From Indolivaga macrotermitis (lineage in GTDB: Bacteria; Bacteroidota; Bacteroidia; Bacteroidales; Dysgonomonadaceae), in contig NZ_FQUC01000004.1 of assembly GCF_900128985.1 (NCBI RefSeq), positions 186,001 through 250,000 of the forward strand: DNA of 64,000 nucleotides, given 5' to 3'. Shown in pieces: positions 19,012-28,168 of this stretch. The notes under the pieces are model-generated. The model was not told where the DNA came from. It did not search any database and saw only the letters and a list, made by a program, of their open reading frames with translations. Position 1 is the stretch's first letter, and every line of letters begins with the position of its first letter. The translations under genes were made by a program, and so were the position numbers.

Positions 19012-19944
19012 ATGTGCCGAAATCTTTTAACAATCATAGCTGTCTTATTAATTACTATAATACCCGCTCAAGGGCAAACCGGCCAAACGGCTTCTGAAAC
19101 AATCCGTTTCACGACGGCTGTTACCGATCTCCGAAATCATTATCACGAAATACTTAGCTATTACCAGAACAGGCCCGTATATATGGCAGACTTCAATATC
19201 CAGATTTTAAATCAAAATCCGGAGAATGCCATCTACTTTATCGAACCTAAAAGCCCGGCCGAAGATAACCAGATACCTTCTCAAAACTATCTTTCAGTAA
19301 AGTATAACACCAAAGATTTCTTTGATAAGGAAGAACTTACAACCCTTATCAGTAAAGCCGAATCAAATACTGAAAGGGTAAAAAAACACTGTTTGGTATT
19401 AAGTAATTATTTCTCTAATAAAAAATTTGTGCAAGATGCATCATTTTCCAAATATCCGGCTTTAAGAGATAGCCTGCAGGCATCATTAAGTATAGCTTTG
19501 GATTCGTGGAAGAAGGTTACCGACTTAAATTCGAATATCCAGGATGCCGCAGAGATACAACTTCTGCAAAGCAAGAAAGTCGCACCATTTGTAGTTCCGA
19601 TGAAAGAAGATGCCGACAAACTGAAAAGGATAATTGATCAGGTATATTCTCAGCAGTTGAGTGCCATTATTCTGAAGCTCGATGTTGACGACCTTCAGGC
19701 GATGGTTGATATACACAAGGATTATTCAAGAAAAGACAAGTCGAAATTGAAGGACGAATCATACCTCAATGTCTATAGCCGCTTCTATTCAGCCACAGAT
19801 GAATGTATAGGTATAGTAAGGCAAATATTGGATTGTATAGAACAGAAAAAATTCGATAGTACTTTAGATAACCTTTTTGACAAGTTAAATGAAAAATACA
19901 GCAAAGTGCAGGACGATTACAAGCTCTTTGCATCTCAGGACTGA
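19012..19944 (+). CDS. Secreted helical protein of unknown function
   Basis: The start is chosen at ATG 19012, which begins a signal peptide (MCRNLLTIIAVLLITIIPAQGQ); the upstream in-frame ATG at 18922 gives a 30-residue charged extension without signal features. The mature part (about 290 residues) is mostly helical with heptad-like stretches such as residues 200-300 (DDLQAMVDIHKDYSRKD, IVRQILDCIEQKKFD, LFDKLNEKYSKVQDDY). No domain is recognised. It precedes the helical-repeat pair by 30 bases and may be cotranscribed. Confidence 0.65.
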   Translation: MCRNLLTIIAVLLITIIPAQGQTGQTASETIRFTTAVTDLRNHYHEILSYYQNRPVYMADFNIQILNQNPENAIYFIEPKSPAEDNQIPSQNYLSVKYNTKDFFDKEELTTLISKAESNTERVKKHCLVLSNYFSNKKFVQDASFSKYPALRDSLQASLSIALDSWKKVTDLNSNIQDAAEIQLLQSKKVAPFVVPMKEDADKLKRIIDQVYSQQLSAIILKLDVDDLQAMVDIHKDYSRKDKSKLKDESYLNVYSRFYSATDECIGIVRQILDCIEQKKFDSTLDNLFDKLNEKYSKVQDDYKLFASQD

Positions 19945-19974
19945 ATATTTTTTTAATACAAACGACGATATAAC

Positions 19975-21039
19975 ATGAACCACAATCTTGAAATACAAAA
20001 ACTATTATTAAAAAAAGATACCGTACAACACCCCGAAGACCGGATCAATCTATTGAAACAAGCCATACAAATAGCAGATGCCAATAACGATCTTGACTGG
20101 GGATTTGATTTGAGGCTCGATCTGATCTTCGAAGAAAGAGACACATCCCACTGTGTCGACAGCTTTTCGGCATTTGCATGGCTACTGAACACCCGTGATA
20201 CAAACCCCGAAATGTTTGACGAAAGCGATTTTCTCTGGGAATATAAATGGATGGCAGGGGCTGCCCGCCGTAATGTAAACATCTCGAAAGAACAGGTCGA
20301 ATCTATCATGGATGATCTTAAAATAAGGATGGAACGCAACGGATACACTCTTCGTGGATACTATAGTGTAATGATATATTGGTATCTATTTACGGGAGAA
20401 ATAGAGGAAGCTAAAAAATTCTTGAAATTACGTAACGACATAGCCAGAGACCGAATGTCACATTGTCCTGCCTGCGAATTAGACACTCAGGTAGAAATAG
20501 AGCTTATCGAAGGAAACTTCGACAAAGCACTGACGACAGCAAATGACCTGATAACAAAAAAACTGACTTGTGGGGTAATGCCTTTAGTTACATTTTGTAA
20601 TCTGACATACTATTTAGGTAAAGCCGGAGATGCACGTGCTGCTGAATTTTTACCGAAAGCCGAAGAAGAAATAGCTGCTTTGAAAGAAAACGATACATCT
20701 TTAATATCACAGGTATCTGACCTATTGTATTACCTTACATTAACGGACAAAACCAAGGCTTGGGAATATTTCGAAAGATATGCAGACTGGGAAGTAGATG
20801 CCGAAGATGCCGTCAGTTTCGACTTCTCTAAAAACGCACTACCTTTGTTGAAAGACGGAGGACAGAAAGAATTGAAACTGAATATAAAAGTTCCCTACTT
20901 TTCTTCCGACAATATATATGATACCAATCAGCTATATCAATATTACTATAATAAAGCTACAGATTTAGCCCGGAGGTTTGATGCCAGAAACGGAACAAAT
21001 AAGTTCACGGCTGAGCTGGAAGAAGTATTAAAGCAATAA
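19975..21039 (+). CDS. Tetratricopeptide-like helical repeat protein, paralog 1 (CxxC)
   Basis: A 354-residue cytoplasmic protein without signal peptide. Helical repeats are visible (LLKQAIQIADANNDLDWGFDLRLDLI, EEAKKFLKLRNDIAR, GNFDKALTTANDLI). It carries a CPAC motif in RMSHCPACELD near residue 163. The next gene is a tandem paralog with the same WGFDLR and REQIE/KEQVE blocks and the same ending RFDxRNG, but without CPAC. I recognise only the general TPR-like architecture. A role as adaptor or metal-binding sensor is speculation. Confidence 0.75.
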   Translation: MNHNLEIQKLLLKKDTVQHPEDRINLLKQAIQIADANNDLDWGFDLRLDLIFEERDTSHCVDSFSAFAWLLNTRDTNPEMFDESDFLWEYKWMAGAARRNVNISKEQVESIMDDLKIRMERNGYTLRGYYSVMIYWYLFTGEIEEAKKFLKLRNDIARDRMSHCPACELDTQVEIELIEGNFDKALTTANDLITKKLTCGVMPLVTFCNLTYYLGKAGDARAAEFLPKAEEEIAALKENDTSLISQVSDLLYYLTLTDKTKAWEYFERYADWEVDAEDAVSFDFSKNALPLLKDGGQKELKLNIKVPYFSSDNIYDTNQLYQYYYNKATDLARRFDARNGTNKFTAELEEVLKQ

Positions 21040-21051
21040 GTAAACTAAAAA

Positions 21052-22125
21052 ATGAATCACAATCTAGAAATTCAAAAAATATTATTACAGATTCAGAATC
21101 TGAAAAATGCCGAAGACCAGATGGTTTTGCTTAAACAGGCGATACAAATGGCCGATGCTAATAATGATGAAGATTGGGGATTCGACTTACGGATGGACTT
21201 AGTCCGTACCGAACAGTTTACAGCTCATTTACAAGAGAGTTTTCCAGCCTTTGCATGGATACTAAATGCATACGATTCCAATCCTGATATGTGTTCTGAA
21301 GAAGAAATGCTTCAGGAATATAAATGGCTAGCCGCTGTATCTTACAATAACCTGCGGATATCGAGGGAGCAGATAGAGGCAATCTTCGAAGACTTTAAGA
21401 GCCGTTGTTCCAAAGCCGGGTTCAGCCTGCGCGAGTATTACAATATCCTCTCCAACTGGTCTCTTTTTTTAGGAGACAGAAGTGCCGCCCGCAAATACCT
21501 CGATTTACGGGACAAGGAAGAAACCGATACCTTAGGGTCTTGGAGTAATGATATGATCACGACCATCTATGTAGAAATGTTCGAAGGAGACTTCGATAAA
21601 GCAATTACACATATCAGCGAATTTGTAGCCAATCAGTCCAGCCACAAGATGAACCCTATCCCTGTATACAGCGGACTGATCTATTATTTTGGCGGAAAGA
21701 TGAATGACGAAAGGGTTACTAAATATTTTAACGAAGCCGACGAAGAATTTTCAAAACTATCGGTGATGCCTTTTCAATTATATGAAGTAACTTTGATGAT
21801 GTATTACATGTCGAAGCGTAACAAAGAACGGGCATGGGTATATTTCGAAAAGTTTGTCAATCTGGAAATGGAAGCCGAAGCGGCCGTCCGTTTCGATTTT
21901 GCGGCCTCTGTACTCCATCTCTTGAAAGACGATAGTACCCGCATAATAGAAACCATAAGTAATAAACAACCTTACTACAGATCTGACAATACTTACCGGC
22001 TGATGGATATATATAATTACTATCTGGATCTGGCGACAGATCTGGCTACCCGGTTCGATAGCAGGAACGGCAATACTCATTTTGCGGAACAATTAGACGA
22101 AGTAATCTCTTTTTTTGATAAATAA
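21052..22125 (+). CDS. Tetratricopeptide-like helical repeat protein, paralog 2
   Basis: A 357-residue tandem copy of the preceding gene, starting 13 bases after its stop with an almost identical N-terminus (MNHNLEIQKILLQ). The overall plan is conserved: DANNDEDWGFDLRMDLV, FAWILNAYDSNPDM, LQEYKWLAAVSY, REQIEAIFEDF, EGDFDKAITH, YFEKFVNLEMEAEAAV, RFDSRNGNTHF. The CPAC motif of paralog 1 is replaced by a Trp-Ser-Asn segment. It ends 6 bases before rarA, so all three may share a transcript. Function unknown. Confidence 0.75.
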   Translation: MNHNLEIQKILLQIQNLKNAEDQMVLLKQAIQMADANNDEDWGFDLRMDLVRTEQFTAHLQESFPAFAWILNAYDSNPDMCSEEEMLQEYKWLAAVSYNNLRISREQIEAIFEDFKSRCSKAGFSLREYYNILSNWSLFLGDRSAARKYLDLRDKEETDTLGSWSNDMITTIYVEMFEGDFDKAITHISEFVANQSSHKMNPIPVYSGLIYYFGGKMNDERVTKYFNEADEEFSKLSVMPFQLYEVTLMMYYMSKRNKERAWVYFEKFVNLEMEAEAAVRFDFAASVLHLLKDDSTRIIETISNKQPYYRSDNTYRLMDIYNYYLDLATDLATRFDSRNGNTHFAEQLDEVISFFDK

Positions 22126-22131
22126 AAAAAT

Positions 22132-23400
22132 ATGAGTCAACCCTTAGCAGAACGCATGCGTCCTAAATCTCTGGACGAATACATCGGTCAAAAACATTTG
22201 GTCGGTGAAGGTGCTGTTTTGCGTAAAATGATAGACTCGGGACGTGTACCATCATTCTTACTCTGGGGGCCTCCCGGAGTAGGTAAAACTACCCTCGCCC
22301 AGATTATAGCCAATACGTTGGATACACCTTTTTTCACCCTGAGTGCTATTAATTCGGGAGTAAAAGATGTGCGGGAAGTTATAGATGCAGCTAAAAAGAA
22401 TACTTTCTTCGATGCCCGTAACCCGATCTTGTTTATTGATGAAATCCATCGTTTCAGCAAGTCACAACAAGACTCGTTACTCGGCGCTGTCGAAACAGGA
22501 GTTATCACCCTGATAGGAGCTACTACCGAGAACCCCTCGTTCGAAGTAATACGCCCGCTTCTCTCCCGTTGTCAGGTATATGTTCTCAAATCGTTAGATA
22601 AAGCAGACCTGCTGGAACTGTTAAACAGGGCTATCAGTGAAGATATTATACTTAAAACAAAAAACATAGACCTTCAGGAAACAGATGCCTTATTGAAATA
22701 TTCGGGAGGTGATGCCCGTAAATTATTGAATATTCTGGATTTGGTAGTATCGGCCGAGTCGGAAGACTCATTTGTTATCAATGACAAAATTGTTACCGAC
22801 CGCCTTCAAGAAAATCCGGCTGCTTATGATAAGGGCGGCGAAATGCACTATGATATTATATCTGCTTTTATCAAGTCGATACGCGGTAGCGACCCCGATG
22901 CTGCTATCTACTGGCTCGCACGCATGGTTGCCGGTGGCGAAGACCCTAAATTCATAGCACGCCGCTTAGTTATTTCGGCTGCCGAAGATATAGGCCTAGC
23001 AAACCCTAACGCCTTGCTTTTAGCGAATGCTTGTTTCGATGCCTTACAAAAAATAGGTTGGCCCGAAGGACGCATTCTTCTTGCCGAGACTACTGTATAT
23101 CTGGCAACCTCACCCAAAAGCAATTCGGCTTACCTGTCTATAGACAAGGCTCTAGCTTTAGTCGAAGAAACAGGTAACCTACCTGTCCCTTTACACCTGC
23201 GTAATGCACCTACTAAACTGATGAAGGAATTGGATTATGGGAAAGAATACAAATACGCCCACGATTACAAAGACAATTTTGTTCAGCAGGAATATTTACC
23301 AAAAGAAATACTAAACAGCCGTTTTTGGGAACCTCAGGAAAACCCTGCCGAAAGCCGTACTGTAGAGCATCTTCGAAAATTATGGAAAAACAGGTATTGA
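22132..23400 (+). CDS. rarA: Replication-associated recombination protein A (AAA+ ATPase)
   Basis: RarA/MgsA acts at stalled replication forks in the cytoplasm. Walker A is GPPGVGKTT (about 46-54), Walker B LFIDEIHRF, sensor I GATTENPSF, then the helical and tetramerisation domains with HYDIISAFIKSIRGSDPDAAIYWLARM and RRLVISAAEDIGLANPNAL, all diagnostic of this family rather than RuvB or DnaX. Length 422 is standard. No special regulation is visible. Confidence 0.95.
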   Translation: MSQPLAERMRPKSLDEYIGQKHLVGEGAVLRKMIDSGRVPSFLLWGPPGVGKTTLAQIIANTLDTPFFTLSAINSGVKDVREVIDAAKKNTFFDARNPILFIDEIHRFSKSQQDSLLGAVETGVITLIGATTENPSFEVIRPLLSRCQVYVLKSLDKADLLELLNRAISEDIILKTKNIDLQETDALLKYSGGDARKLLNILDLVVSAESEDSFVINDKIVTDRLQENPAAYDKGGEMHYDIISAFIKSIRGSDPDAAIYWLARMVAGGEDPKFIARRLVISAAEDIGLANPNALLLANACFDALQKIGWPEGRILLAETTVYLATSPKSNSAYLSIDKALALVEETGNLPVPLHLRNAPTKLMKELDYGKEYKYAHDYKDNFVQQEYLPKEILNSRFWEPQENPAESRTVEHLRKLWKNRY

Positions 23401-23430
23401 TAGATATCATATATAAACAAAGAACAACAA

Positions 23431-23910
23431 ATGAATAAATACGACAACGCTATCAAAATAATGGAAGAACGCTGTGGAAATGACAAAGAAGTAATCATTG
23501 CCCTTGCGACAATATCATTGTCTCCGAATGCCAACGGTAATCCCCGGCCTGCTGTCCGCATGGTCTGTGCTTATTATGAAGATGGTGTGTTTTATGTTTC
23601 AACTGATGCGAGGAAAAACAAATCTTTGCAGATTGAGAAAAACAACGAAGTTTCCGTCAGTGGATTAGATTGGTTCGCTTTCTATGGTACTGCCGAAAAT
23701 CTTGGCTGGGTCAAGGATGAGAAAAATGCAAAGATCAGAGCGAAATTTAAAAAAGTTTTTGATTGGTTCGATGAAGTGGGTGACGAAGATAATCCGAACT
23801 CAATCGTTCTACGTATCACCCTCACAGAAGGTACGATTACCGATAATGAGAAAAAATACGGTGAAGAGCAGTATCATATTGATTTTATCAATAAAACGGT
23901 GAAATGCTGA
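23431..23910 (+). CDS. Pyridoxamine 5'-phosphate oxidase-fold flavoprotein
   Basis: A 159-residue cytoplasmic protein of the FMN-binding split-barrel (PPOX-like) group. It has the typical pattern of an N-terminal helix with IMEERCGND, then ALATISLSPNANGNPRPAVRMV, VSTDARKNKSLQIEKNNEVSVSG and FYGTAENLGWV. Too short and divergent for PdxH itself; general-stress or unknown flavin/haem-binding members of the fold fit better. It lies 30 bases after rarA and convergent with the GNAT gene. Confidence 0.75.
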   Translation: MNKYDNAIKIMEERCGNDKEVIIALATISLSPNANGNPRPAVRMVCAYYEDGVFYVSTDARKNKSLQIEKNNEVSVSGLDWFAFYGTAENLGWVKDEKNAKIRAKFKKVFDWFDEVGDEDNPNSIVLRITLTEGTITDNEKKYGEEQYHIDFINKTVKC

Positions 23911-23938
23911 TTGCAGACTGCTTTCAGCATTCCCGCCA

Positions 23939-24466
23939 TTATTTAATATCTTCTTGTGAGTTTCTAATTTCCCACCAGATGCTCTTATCATCCTGAGCGT
24001 AGGTGGTCATGCCTGATTTTTTCAGCACTTTTTGAGATGCAAGATTATCTGAATAAGTTTCTGCGATAACAGACTTTATCCCCTCTTGCCTAAATGCCCA
24101 TTTACATAAACCTATTACAGCCTCTGTCATATAGCCTTTGTTTTGGAAATCTTCGAATATACCGTATCCTATTTCAACTTGACCTTTTTCATTCGGCTTA
24201 TTTTTAAAATTGACACTTCCTATTATTTTATTCTCCTGTTTTAATACAATTTGCCAGCTAGAACTCCAAAGGTTAGATACATCCATATCCTGCAAAGCTC
24301 TGTTATAAAGCATTTCCATTGCCGTTTGTGTTTCTTCATCCAATTCTTTTCCGGAGAGAGTTAATCCTAAATCGGTCTCCACAGCGACTAAACTTATTAA
24401 TAGTTTTTGAAGTCTATCTCGGGTCAATTTTATTATCTCTAATCTATCTGTAATTACAGTTTCCAT
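23939..24466 (-). CDS. GNAT-family N-acetyltransferase (RimJ/RimL-like)
   Basis: The 175 residues carry the acetyl-CoA fold: an N-terminal strand VITDRLEIIKLT, central SWQIVLKQENKIIGSVNFKN, VEIGYGIFEDFQNKGYMTEAVIGLCKWAF with the pyrophosphate-binding loop (QNKGYM in place of the usual QxxGxG/A), and LASQKVLKKSGM. The acceptor, whether a ribosomal protein, amino acid or antibiotic, cannot be told. It stops 12 bases before the upstream flavoprotein start region and runs in the same direction as it, so they may form a two-gene unit. Confidence 0.85.
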   Translation of the reverse strand: METVITDRLEIIKLTRDRLQKLLISLVAVETDLGLTLSGKELDEETQTAMEMLYNRALQDMDVSNLWSSSWQIVLKQENKIIGSVNFKNKPNEKGQVEIGYGIFEDFQNKGYMTEAVIGLCKWAFRQEGIKSVIAETYSDNLASQKVLKKSGMTTYAQDDKSIWWEIRNSQEDIK

Positions 24467-24478
24467 AATTCCTTATAA

Positions 24479-26044
24479 TCAGTTATTTTTAAGCAAATAT
24501 TGGGCTAAAGCTTCGGCGCAACGTTCGCCATCCATCGCTGCCGAAACAATACCTCCGGCATATCCGGCTCCTTCTCCGCAAGGGTAAAGCCCTTTAATCT
24601 CAACATGCTGCATTGTTTCCTTGTCGCGTAATATCCTAACCGGCGACGAAGTACGGCTTTCTACAGCCAGAAGCATGGCTTCGTTGGTCAGAAAGCCCGG
24701 GTATTTCTTACCTATTTGCTGCAATCCGTTCAGTAACCTTTTCGAGATAAAGGGCGGCAGCCATTCGTGCAAGTTAGATGATACTACACCCGGTGCATAA
24801 GACGTTACAGGCAGCGAGCTGCTTTTCTTCTTATTCACAAAATCGTACAACCGCTGTGCAGGAGCCGTTTGACGCTGACCTCCGGCTATCCAAGCTTTTT
24901 CTTCTATATCTTCCTGAAACTTGAGGAGCGCCAGTTCGTTGTACTTGGCATATTCGGGAAAGTCTTCAGGATGAATCTCGACCACAATACCCGAGTTCGA
25001 CCATTTCGAACCCCGGTTGGCAGGCGACATTCCATTCACCACCAACTGACGTTGTCCGCTGGCCGCAGCTACCACTATTCCACCGGGACACATGCAGAAC
25101 GAATATACTCCGCGGTCTTCGGCCTGCACTACAAAGTTATATTCGGCAGCCGGAAGATATTCGCCACGGCCTTCCGGCGAGTGGTACTGAATCTGGTCTA
25201 TCAGATGTACAGGATGTTCTACACGCACCCCCACTGCTAAACCTTTGGCCTCAAGTTTTATCTTCTTGTCGTGCAACATGTAATATACATCGCGTGCAGA
25301 ATGACCAGTAGCCAGAATCACATAGCCCTCGAATGTTTTTCCTGTATTAGTACGGATACCTTTGACCTTTCCTTGTTCGATAATCAGTTCGTCCATTCTA
25401 GTATCGAAATGGACTTCGCCGCCCGATGCGATAATCTGCTCGCGCATCCGCTGAATAATGGCAGGCAAACGATCTGTCCCGATATGAGGATGGGCATCTA
25501 CCAGAATATCCGTAACGGCTCCATGCTGACAAAAGACATTTAATATCTTATCCACATCTCCCCGTTTCTTGCTTCGTGTATAGAGTTTCCCATCCGAATA
25601 GGCTCCTGCCCCACCTTCGCCAAAGCAGTAATTCGATTCGTTATTTACAATATGCTCGCGGTTGATGGTAGCCATATCTTTCTTCCGGTCACGTACATTT
25701 CTTCCACGTTCAACAAGAATCGGACGGATTCCCAATTCGATCAGTTTTAGTGCAGCAAATAATCCTCCCGGTCCGGCACCCACAACTATTGCCTGAGGAG
25801 CTTTGCTTACATCCGGATAGTGAGTTGGTGTATATGCAATCTCCGGTTGGGATTCGCCTATATATAGCCGTACGCGGAGATTGATAAATATCAACTTCTG
25901 CCGGGCATCTATCGAACGCTTTACAATTCCTATTTCTGTTATATCGTTTACTTTTACACCGGCTTTCGATGCGGCTAAAGATTTTACTATACTTATATCT
26001 GACGCCTCTCGGGGGCTTATTCTTAAATCAATATCTTTCTGCAT
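24479..26044 (-). CDS. FAD-dependent dehydrogenase (COG2509 type)
   Basis: A 521-residue cytoplasmic flavoprotein. An N-terminal domain of about 75 residues (DLRISPREASD) precedes the Rossmann FAD site IVVGAGPGGLFAALKL (about 87-102) and a second dinucleotide-type block (GYVILATGHSARDVYYML). The CMCPGGIVV and GEGAGYAGGIVSAAMDG blocks near the C-terminus are family landmarks. The substrate is unknown for this group. A -7 box TATCTTTG is seen on the minus strand at 26082-26089. Confidence 0.85.
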   Translation of the reverse strand: MQKDIDLRISPREASDISIVKSLAASKAGVKVNDITEIGIVKRSIDARQKLIFINLRVRLYIGESQPEIAYTPTHYPDVSKAPQAIVVGAGPGGLFAALKLIELGIRPILVERGRNVRDRKKDMATINREHIVNNESNYCFGEGGAGAYSDGKLYTRSKKRGDVDKILNVFCQHGAVTDILVDAHPHIGTDRLPAIIQRMREQIIASGGEVHFDTRMDELIIEQGKVKGIRTNTGKTFEGYVILATGHSARDVYYMLHDKKIKLEAKGLAVGVRVEHPVHLIDQIQYHSPEGRGEYLPAAEYNFVVQAEDRGVYSFCMCPGGIVVAAASGQRQLVVNGMSPANRGSKWSNSGIVVEIHPEDFPEYAKYNELALLKFQEDIEEKAWIAGGQRQTAPAQRLYDFVNKKKSSSLPVTSYAPGVVSSNLHEWLPPFISKRLLNGLQQIGKKYPGFLTNEAMLLAVESRTSSPVRILRDKETMQHVEIKGLYPCGEGAGYAGGIVSAAMDGERCAEALAQYLLKNN

Positions 26045-26164
26045 TTCTACTATTTTCTACCCTTATAATTATCCTATAAAACAAAGATAAGGTAAATAAG
26101 ATCACTTATATTTTAATTAAAAAGAAACAAAGGACAAAAGTACAAGCTTCTATCAAATATTTCC

Positions 26165-26172
26165 TATTTTTG
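26165..26172 (+). promoter_or_regulatory. Probable -7 box of yhcH-manA
   Basis: TATTTTTG fits TAnnTTTG and lies 25 bases before the chosen yhcH start. No matching -33 TTTG is seen. Confidence 0.4.
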
Positions 26173-26196
26173 TATAAACCATTATTTTTTTACACC

Positions 26197-26646
26197 ATGA
26201 TAATAGATAACCTTTCGAAACTAGCGGAGTATGCAACGCTTAACCCTCATTTTGGTAAAGCAATCGAGTTTATTAAATCTCTTGATCTGAAAAATCCTGA
26301 ATTAGGAAAATTTGAAATTGATGGAAAAAATGTATTTGCCAGTATCAGCGAAAGCAAACTGAAAACTCCAGATGTAGCTAAGCTTGAAGTACACAACAAT
26401 TATATAGATATACAAATACCTGTTTCCAAAGCCGAAGGATTCGGATGGATCGGAAGAAGCGAACTGAAGAAAGAAACTGCTCCTTTTGATGAAACAAAAG
26501 ACATTCAGTTCTTCGAAGACAAACCCATATTGAATTTTGATCTTCAACCCGGAAACTTCGCTATATTCTTTCCTCAGGATGGACACGCCCCATGTATCGG
26601 AGAAGGAACCGTAATCAAAATAGTAATCAAAATAAAAGTAGCATAA
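26197..26646 (+). CDS. YhcH/YjgK/YiaL family protein (DUF386)
   Basis: ATG 26197 (MIIDNLSKLAEY) is the usual family start. An in-frame ATG at 26170 overlaps the -7 box and is unlikely. The 149-residue protein has the cupin-like landmarks VEVHNNYIDIQIPVSKAEGFGW (with minor variation), FDETKDIQFFED and FAIFFPQDGHAPCIGEG with the putative metal-binding His. Members act in sugar metabolism (sialic acid and related sugars), consistent with the manA gene 10 bases downstream. Confidence 0.88.
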   Translation: MIIDNLSKLAEYATLNPHFGKAIEFIKSLDLKNPELGKFEIDGKNVFASISESKLKTPDVAKLEVHNNYIDIQIPVSKAEGFGWIGRSELKKETAPFDETKDIQFFEDKPILNFDLQPGNFAIFFPQDGHAPCIGEGTVIKIVIKIKVA

Positions 26647-26656
26647 ATAAAGAAGA

Positions 26657-27634
26657 ATGAATCTATATCCACTAAAATTCGACCCTATCCTGAAATCTAT
26701 TATCTGGGGAGGAGCCGATATCTGTAAATTCAAAGGTATTGAACCCCAGTTAGACGGTATAGGAGAAAGTTGGGAAGTATCAAGCGTAGAAGGAAATATA
26801 TCTGTAGTAGATTCCGGAGCACTAAAAGGTAAAAATTTACAAGAACTGATTGCAGAATACAAAGACCGGATTGTGGGAAAACATAATTTCGAAAAATTCG
26901 GGACAACTTTTCCTTTACTAATCAAATTTATTGATGCCAGAGATAATTTATCTATACAAGTTCATCCAGATGATGTGTTAGGCATGCAAAGACATAACTC
27001 TTTCGGTAAAACTGAAATGTGGTATGTTATAAATGCTGCTCCGGGCGCATTTTTGTATTCCGGATTCGCGAAGCAGTTAACTCCGGATGAGTATGTAAAG
27101 AGTATCGAAGAGAATACCTTTGTCGATTATCTGGCAAAACATGATGTCAAGAAAGGTGATTCGTTCTTCCTTCCTGCCGGACGTGTACATGCCATCGGCG
27201 CAGGTACTTTTATAGCCGAAATCCAACAGACATCTAATATAACTTACCGTATCTACGACTATAATCGTAAAGATGCAAATGGCAATGGTCGCGAACTACA
27301 TACCGAACTGGCTAAGGATGCTATCGATTATAAATTGTATGATAGCTACAAACTCAACTACAGCCATAAAGAAAATGAGTCTGTACAGTTAGAGTCGTGC
27401 CAGTATTTTACCACCAACCTTCTTGAATTAGATAAGCCGCAATCTTTTGACCATAGTGCCAAAGATTCATTTATCATTTACATTTGTATGGATGGTGCTT
27501 GCGAAATTGAAGATTCGAGCAAAACCAAAATCGATGTAAAACAAGGAACGACTGTATTGATTCCTGCTGCCAATACTGGAAACATTACAATTACTCCCAA
27601 AGGATCGGTGCAATTATTGGAAACTTTTGCATAA
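26657..27634 (+). CDS. manA: Mannose-6-phosphate isomerase, class I
   Basis: A zinc enzyme interconverting mannose-6-phosphate and fructose-6-phosphate. The 325-residue short bacterial type shows the cupin ligands: IQVHPDD (about 98-104), GKTEMWYV, FLPAGRVHAIGAGTFIAEIQQTSNITYRIYDYNR, and a C-terminal cupin (VKQGTTVLIPAAN). Probably supplies GDP-mannose/fucose precursors or channels mannose to glycolysis. It forms an operon with yhcH and ends before a strong terminator. Confidence 0.95.
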   Translation: MNLYPLKFDPILKSIIWGGADICKFKGIEPQLDGIGESWEVSSVEGNISVVDSGALKGKNLQELIAEYKDRIVGKHNFEKFGTTFPLLIKFIDARDNLSIQVHPDDVLGMQRHNSFGKTEMWYVINAAPGAFLYSGFAKQLTPDEYVKSIEENTFVDYLAKHDVKKGDSFFLPAGRVHAIGAGTFIAEIQQTSNITYRIYDYNRKDANGNGRELHTELAKDAIDYKLYDSYKLNYSHKENESVQLESCQYFTTNLLELDKPQSFDHSAKDSFIIYICMDGACEIEDSSKTKIDVKQGTTVLIPAANTGNITITPKGSVQLLETFA

Positions 27635-27658
27635 AAAGCAATATCAATAAACTTTAAA

Positions 27659-27700
27659 CAATATAGAGGTAAAGCAATCTTTACCTCTATATTGTTTTTC
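27659..27700 (+). terminator. Strong rho-independent terminator after manA
   Basis: The 16-base arms at 27659-27674 and 27679-27694 (TATAGAGGTAAAG paired with CTTTACCTCTATA at their inner parts) are perfectly complementary with a 4-nt loop and followed by TTTTT. Confidence 0.9.
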
Positions 27701-27790
27701 ATATAAATATTTTAGCTCTTGCAACCAAATGCAGCCATTGTTACGTCTAACAGTAAAATCAACATTATTAATTATTAAAAACGAAGACTT

Positions 27791-28168
27791 ATGAACGATC
27801 AATCAATCTTTATTGTCGTAATCATTATGGTTGTCCCATTTCTCTTTACACTACTGATAGTATATATAAAAAGCATGGAAAAACGCAAAAACAATGAGCT
27901 AATGGCTGACTTATATCAAAAATCAATCGAAAATGGGAAAGAGTTACCTACCGATCTATTTGAAGCTAAGAATAAAAATAAGTCGTTAAGGACAGGGATT
28001 ATTCTCGTTTTTATAGGTATAGGAATATCTATATTTTTAGGTGCAATAGCTAATGATGGGTTTACACTAAAAAATATGTCCGGAGGAATAATTCCGTTTT
28101 TTCTGGGAATCGGTTTTTTAGTTGTACATTTCATCTGGAAGAAAAAAGGCTATACGGATGAAGAATGA
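27791..28168 (+). CDS. Small membrane protein (DUF6249-like)
   Basis: A 125-residue protein with three hydrophobic segments: residues about 6-27 (FIVVIIMVVPFLFTLLIVYI), 70-90 (GIILVFIGIGISIFLGAIAN) and 100-118 (GIIPFFLGIGFLVVHFIW). A charged loop lies between the first two. The arrangement recalls DUF6249, known next to ECF sigma genes in Bacteroidetes. Its last codons overlap the sigma factor start by 11 bases, so the two are translationally coupled. It may be part of the sensing or control of that sigma factor (inference). Confidence 0.75.
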   Translation: MNDQSIFIVVIIMVVPFLFTLLIVYIKSMEKRKNNELMADLYQKSIENGKELPTDLFEAKNKNKSLRTGIILVFIGIGISIFLGAIANDGFTLKNMSGGIIPFFLGIGFLVVHFIWKKKGYTDEE

